A stretch of DNA of 64,000 bases from Luteibacter mycovicinus (GTDB lineage Bacteria > Pseudomonadota > Gammaproteobacteria > Xanthomonadales > Rhodanobacteraceae): positions 3,900,001 to 3,964,000 of the forward strand of contig NZ_JQNL01000001.1 of the NCBI RefSeq assembly GCF_000745235.1, written 5' to 3'. Positions 62,451 to 64,000 of the stretch are shown here, piece after piece. The stretch's first letter is position 1; each line of letters starts with the position of its first letter. The notes beneath the pieces were generated by a model, which saw only the letters and a program-made list of their open reading frames with translations, was not told the DNA's origin and did not search any database. The translations under genes and the position numbers were made by a program.

Positions 62451-62498
62451 GCGCGCGACTCCTCGTGCGCGCGATTCCTCATGCGCGCGATGCCCCTC
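62451..62498. repeat. Three tandem 16-bp repeats next to the split REP
   Basis: GCGCGCGACTCCTCGT, GCGCGCGATTCCTCAT and GCGCGCGATGCCCCTC follow each other with no gap. The first is the right arm of the split REP. The last reaches the stop codon of the NAD(P)-binding protein gene at 62497. Looks like local duplication of a REP arm. Confidence 0.72.
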
Positions 62499-63132
62499 AA
62501 TACGCGAAGGTCACCCGCTTCTTCACCGCATCGCCCTTCTCAATCCGGTCCAGCACGCCGATGGCAAAGTCAGCGGTCGAAATCCGGCTGTGCCCGTCAC
62601 CATCCATAAGCAACTGATCGCCACCCACCCGGAAGCTCCCCTTACGTTCACCGGGCGCGATCTCCGCCGCCGGGCTGATGTAGGTCCAGTCCACACGGGC
62701 ATCGCTGCCGCTGAACGCCTTCAGCGCCTCGATCTGCGAGTTCGCCGAGGCCTTCCAGGCTTCCGGAAAGTTCGGGTCGTCGATCACGCGCACGCCCGGT
62801 GCGGTCTCCAGGCTGCCCGCGCCACCGACCCAGGCGAAGCGCTTCACACCGGCCGCCGCGAGTGCGTCGAGCAACGCGGTCGCCTGCTTCGGCACATTGG
62901 CCGGCGTGGCATGGTCGTTCAGGCTGGCGATGGCGGCATCGGCCCCGGCAAGGGCGGGGGCAAACGAGGTGGCGTCGGCCACGTCACCTTTGACGACCTC
63001 GAGCTTCGGGTTCTTCGTGGCCAGTTTCGCAGGATCGCGAACGACGGCGGTGACCTCATGCCCGCGGGCCAGAGCCTCGTCGAGGATCACGTTGCCGATG
63101 TTGCCGGTGGCGCCGAACAGAACGATCTTCAT
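62497..63132 (-). CDS. NAD(P)-binding (NmrA/SDR-like) protein
   Basis: 211 aa. Dinucleotide site KIVLFGATGNIGNVILDEAL; WVGGAGSLETAPGVRVIDDP and WTYISPAAEIAPGERKGSFR match the YwnB/NmrA-like atypical SDR family. The catalytic Tyr-Lys pair of classical SDRs is not evident, so it may bind cofactor as a redox sensor or quinone reductase. Divergent from a LysR gene with a clear operator between them. Confidence 0.88.
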   Translation of the reverse strand: MKIVLFGATGNIGNVILDEALARGHEVTAVVRDPAKLATKNPKLEVVKGDVADATSFAPALAGADAAIASLNDHATPANVPKQATALLDALAAAGVKRFAWVGGAGSLETAPGVRVIDDPNFPEAWKASANSQIEALKAFSGSDARVDWTYISPAAEIAPGERKGSFRVGGDQLLMDGDGHSRISTADFAIGVLDRIEKGDAVKKRVTFAY

Positions 63133-63213
63133 GGGAATGGCCTTGGTGTCGGAAGTCAGGCAGCTAGGATGCGCCGGCGATCGTTTCCGAAAAACGCCTC
63201 ATGGCGCAATTCA

Positions 63214-63234
63214 TCGTAAAGTATCGCTTTACGA
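63214..63234. promoter_or_regulatory. LysR-type operator in the divergent promoter region
   Basis: TCGTAAAG-TATCG-CTTTACGA: perfect 8-bp arms with a 5-bp centre. It lies 13 nt before the LysR start codon and about 80 nt from the NAD(P)-binding gene start, the normal position for LysR autoregulation plus control of the divergent gene. Confidence 0.75.
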
Positions 63235-63247
63235 CAGGGACCGACTC

Positions 63248-64000
63248 TTGGCCGCCGCAGACGTCAATCTGAACCGCCTGGCCGTCTTCGTCGCCCTCGT
63301 CAGGGCGGGGTCCTTCACTGCCGCAGCCGGGCAGCTGGGGACGACCAAGGCTATGGTCAGCCAGCACCTGGCAAAGCTGGAAGACGAACTCGGCGTCGCG
63401 TTGATGGTGCGCAGTACACGGCGGATGGCGCTGACCGATGCCGGTGAGCGCTTTCACGAAGACTGCGCCCGCATTCTCGCCGATGCCGAAGATGCGATCA
63501 CCCGGCTGGGCGAGTGCCGTGACACGCCGATGGGCGTGCTTCGCGTCACGGCTGCCAGCGACCATGGCACCACCGTCGTCGCCCCGGCGCTCGCCGAGTT
63601 CGCCGAGCGCTATCCGCAGGTGAGGGTGGAACTGGTCGTCACCGACACCGTGTCCGATCTGATCGCCGAGCGGTTCGATCTGGCCATCCGTATCGGCTGG
63701 CTGCGCGACTCGAGCCTGCGTGCCGCCCGGCTGGCCGCCTTCCGCGAATGCCTCGTCGCCTCGCCGGCCTATCTGGAAAAACACGGTACGCCATCGGTCC
63801 CCGGCGACCTCGCCACGCATCGCTGGATCGCCGTCACGGTGCTGGCTTCGCCGACGCGATGGACCTTCACCGATGGCCACGGCGATGAGCACTCGGTACA
63901 GACCCGTGTCATCGCCAGTGCCAACAGCGCGACCGTCGCCTATCGTTTCGTGCTTGAGGGTATGGGCATATCGGTGCTGCCCGACTACGTCGTCAGTGCC
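63248..64000 (+). CDS. LysR-family regulator (3' end beyond window)
   Basis: At least 251 codons, open to the right edge. TTG start at 63248 with AGGGA 7 nt upstream. HTH: VNLNRLAVFVALVRAGSFTA, then AAGQLGTTKAMVSQHLAKLE; effector domain VLRVTAASDHGTTVVAPALA and WIAVTVLASPTRWTF. The VALVRAGSFTAAA and SDLIAERFDLAIRIG patterns place it in the CrgA/DsdC-like LysR group. Likely controls the divergent NAD(P)-binding gene. Confidence 0.88.
   Translation, partial: MAAADVNLNRLAVFVALVRAGSFTAAAGQLGTTKAMVSQHLAKLEDELGVALMVRSTRRMALTDAGERFHEDCARILADAEDAITRLGECRDTPMGVLRVTAASDHGTTVVAPALAEFAERYPQVRVELVVTDTVSDLIAERFDLAIRIGWLRDSSLRAARLAAFRECLVASPAYLEKHGTPSVPGDLATHRWIAVTVLASPTRWTFTDGHGDEHSVQTRVIASANSATVAYRFVLEGMGISVLPDYVVSA

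Overview
The window is high-GC DNA from a gammaproteobacterium of the Lysobacterales (Xanthomonadales), most like the Rhodanobacteraceae (Luteibacter/Dyella type). The support for this is gene content: an RpfE-like gene directly upstream of recJ, an agmatine deiminase/N-carbamoylputrescine amidase pair, an egtB-egtD pair, a DUF6491 protein, and GTAG-headed REP palindromes between genes. The placement is inferred from family recognition; no 16S gene is present.

Positions 1 to about 19,200 are the late half of a lambda-like siphoprophage, transcribed rightward in tightly overlapping genes. The order is ClpP-like prohead protease (cut by the window edge), HK97-fold capsid, head-tail joining proteins, tail tube, G/GT tail chaperones made through a -1 frameshift site, tape measure, tail-tip proteins, tail tip/host-specificity protein J, and a tail fibre with a self-cleaving S74 chaperone. 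After the fibre comes an accessory arm: SRAP-domain protein, DUF3606 and DUF2188-like proteins, and several small unknown genes on both strands. Terminase, portal, lysis, repressor and integrase genes are not visible and would lie left of the window. Two intrinsic terminators sit inside the late operon, so full expression probably needs antitermination.

Positions 19,100 to 21,600 are an integration-scar zone. A 3' piece of tRNA-Asn (minus strand, with its terminator) and a 3' piece of tRNA-Leu (plus strand) face outward and enclose one membrane-protein gene. A paralogue of a prophage-arm gene lies just beyond. An intact tRNA-Gly(GCC) with a strong terminator follows.

Positions 21,660 to 64,000 are mainly chromosomal. 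Recognisable units are: a DHA2 efflux pump with a divergent TetR regulator and a readable promoter/operator; a GacA/UvrY response regulator; rne divergent from rluC with a long rne leader; phhB plus a CPBP-like membrane protein; nfuA; two small c-type cytochromes; aguA-aguB-TraB; an ABC-F ATPase, rpfE-like and recJ run; an MFS pump/LysR pair; tesB; an AmpD-like amidase; rlmKL; egtB-egtD; mfd; a CDF transporter; an Slp lipoprotein; rlmJ; and an NAD(P)-binding protein with a divergent LysR regulator that runs off the right edge.

An IS3-family element (61,209-62,445) is inserted inside a REP palindrome with a 3-bp target duplication. The strongest non-gene signals are the G/GT frameshift heptamer, the paired hairpin-U-tract-RBS modules in the late operon, the opposed tRNA fragments, the REP biology (including a REP-like sequence inside a reading frame), and the readable operators at 23.7 kb and 63.2 kb.
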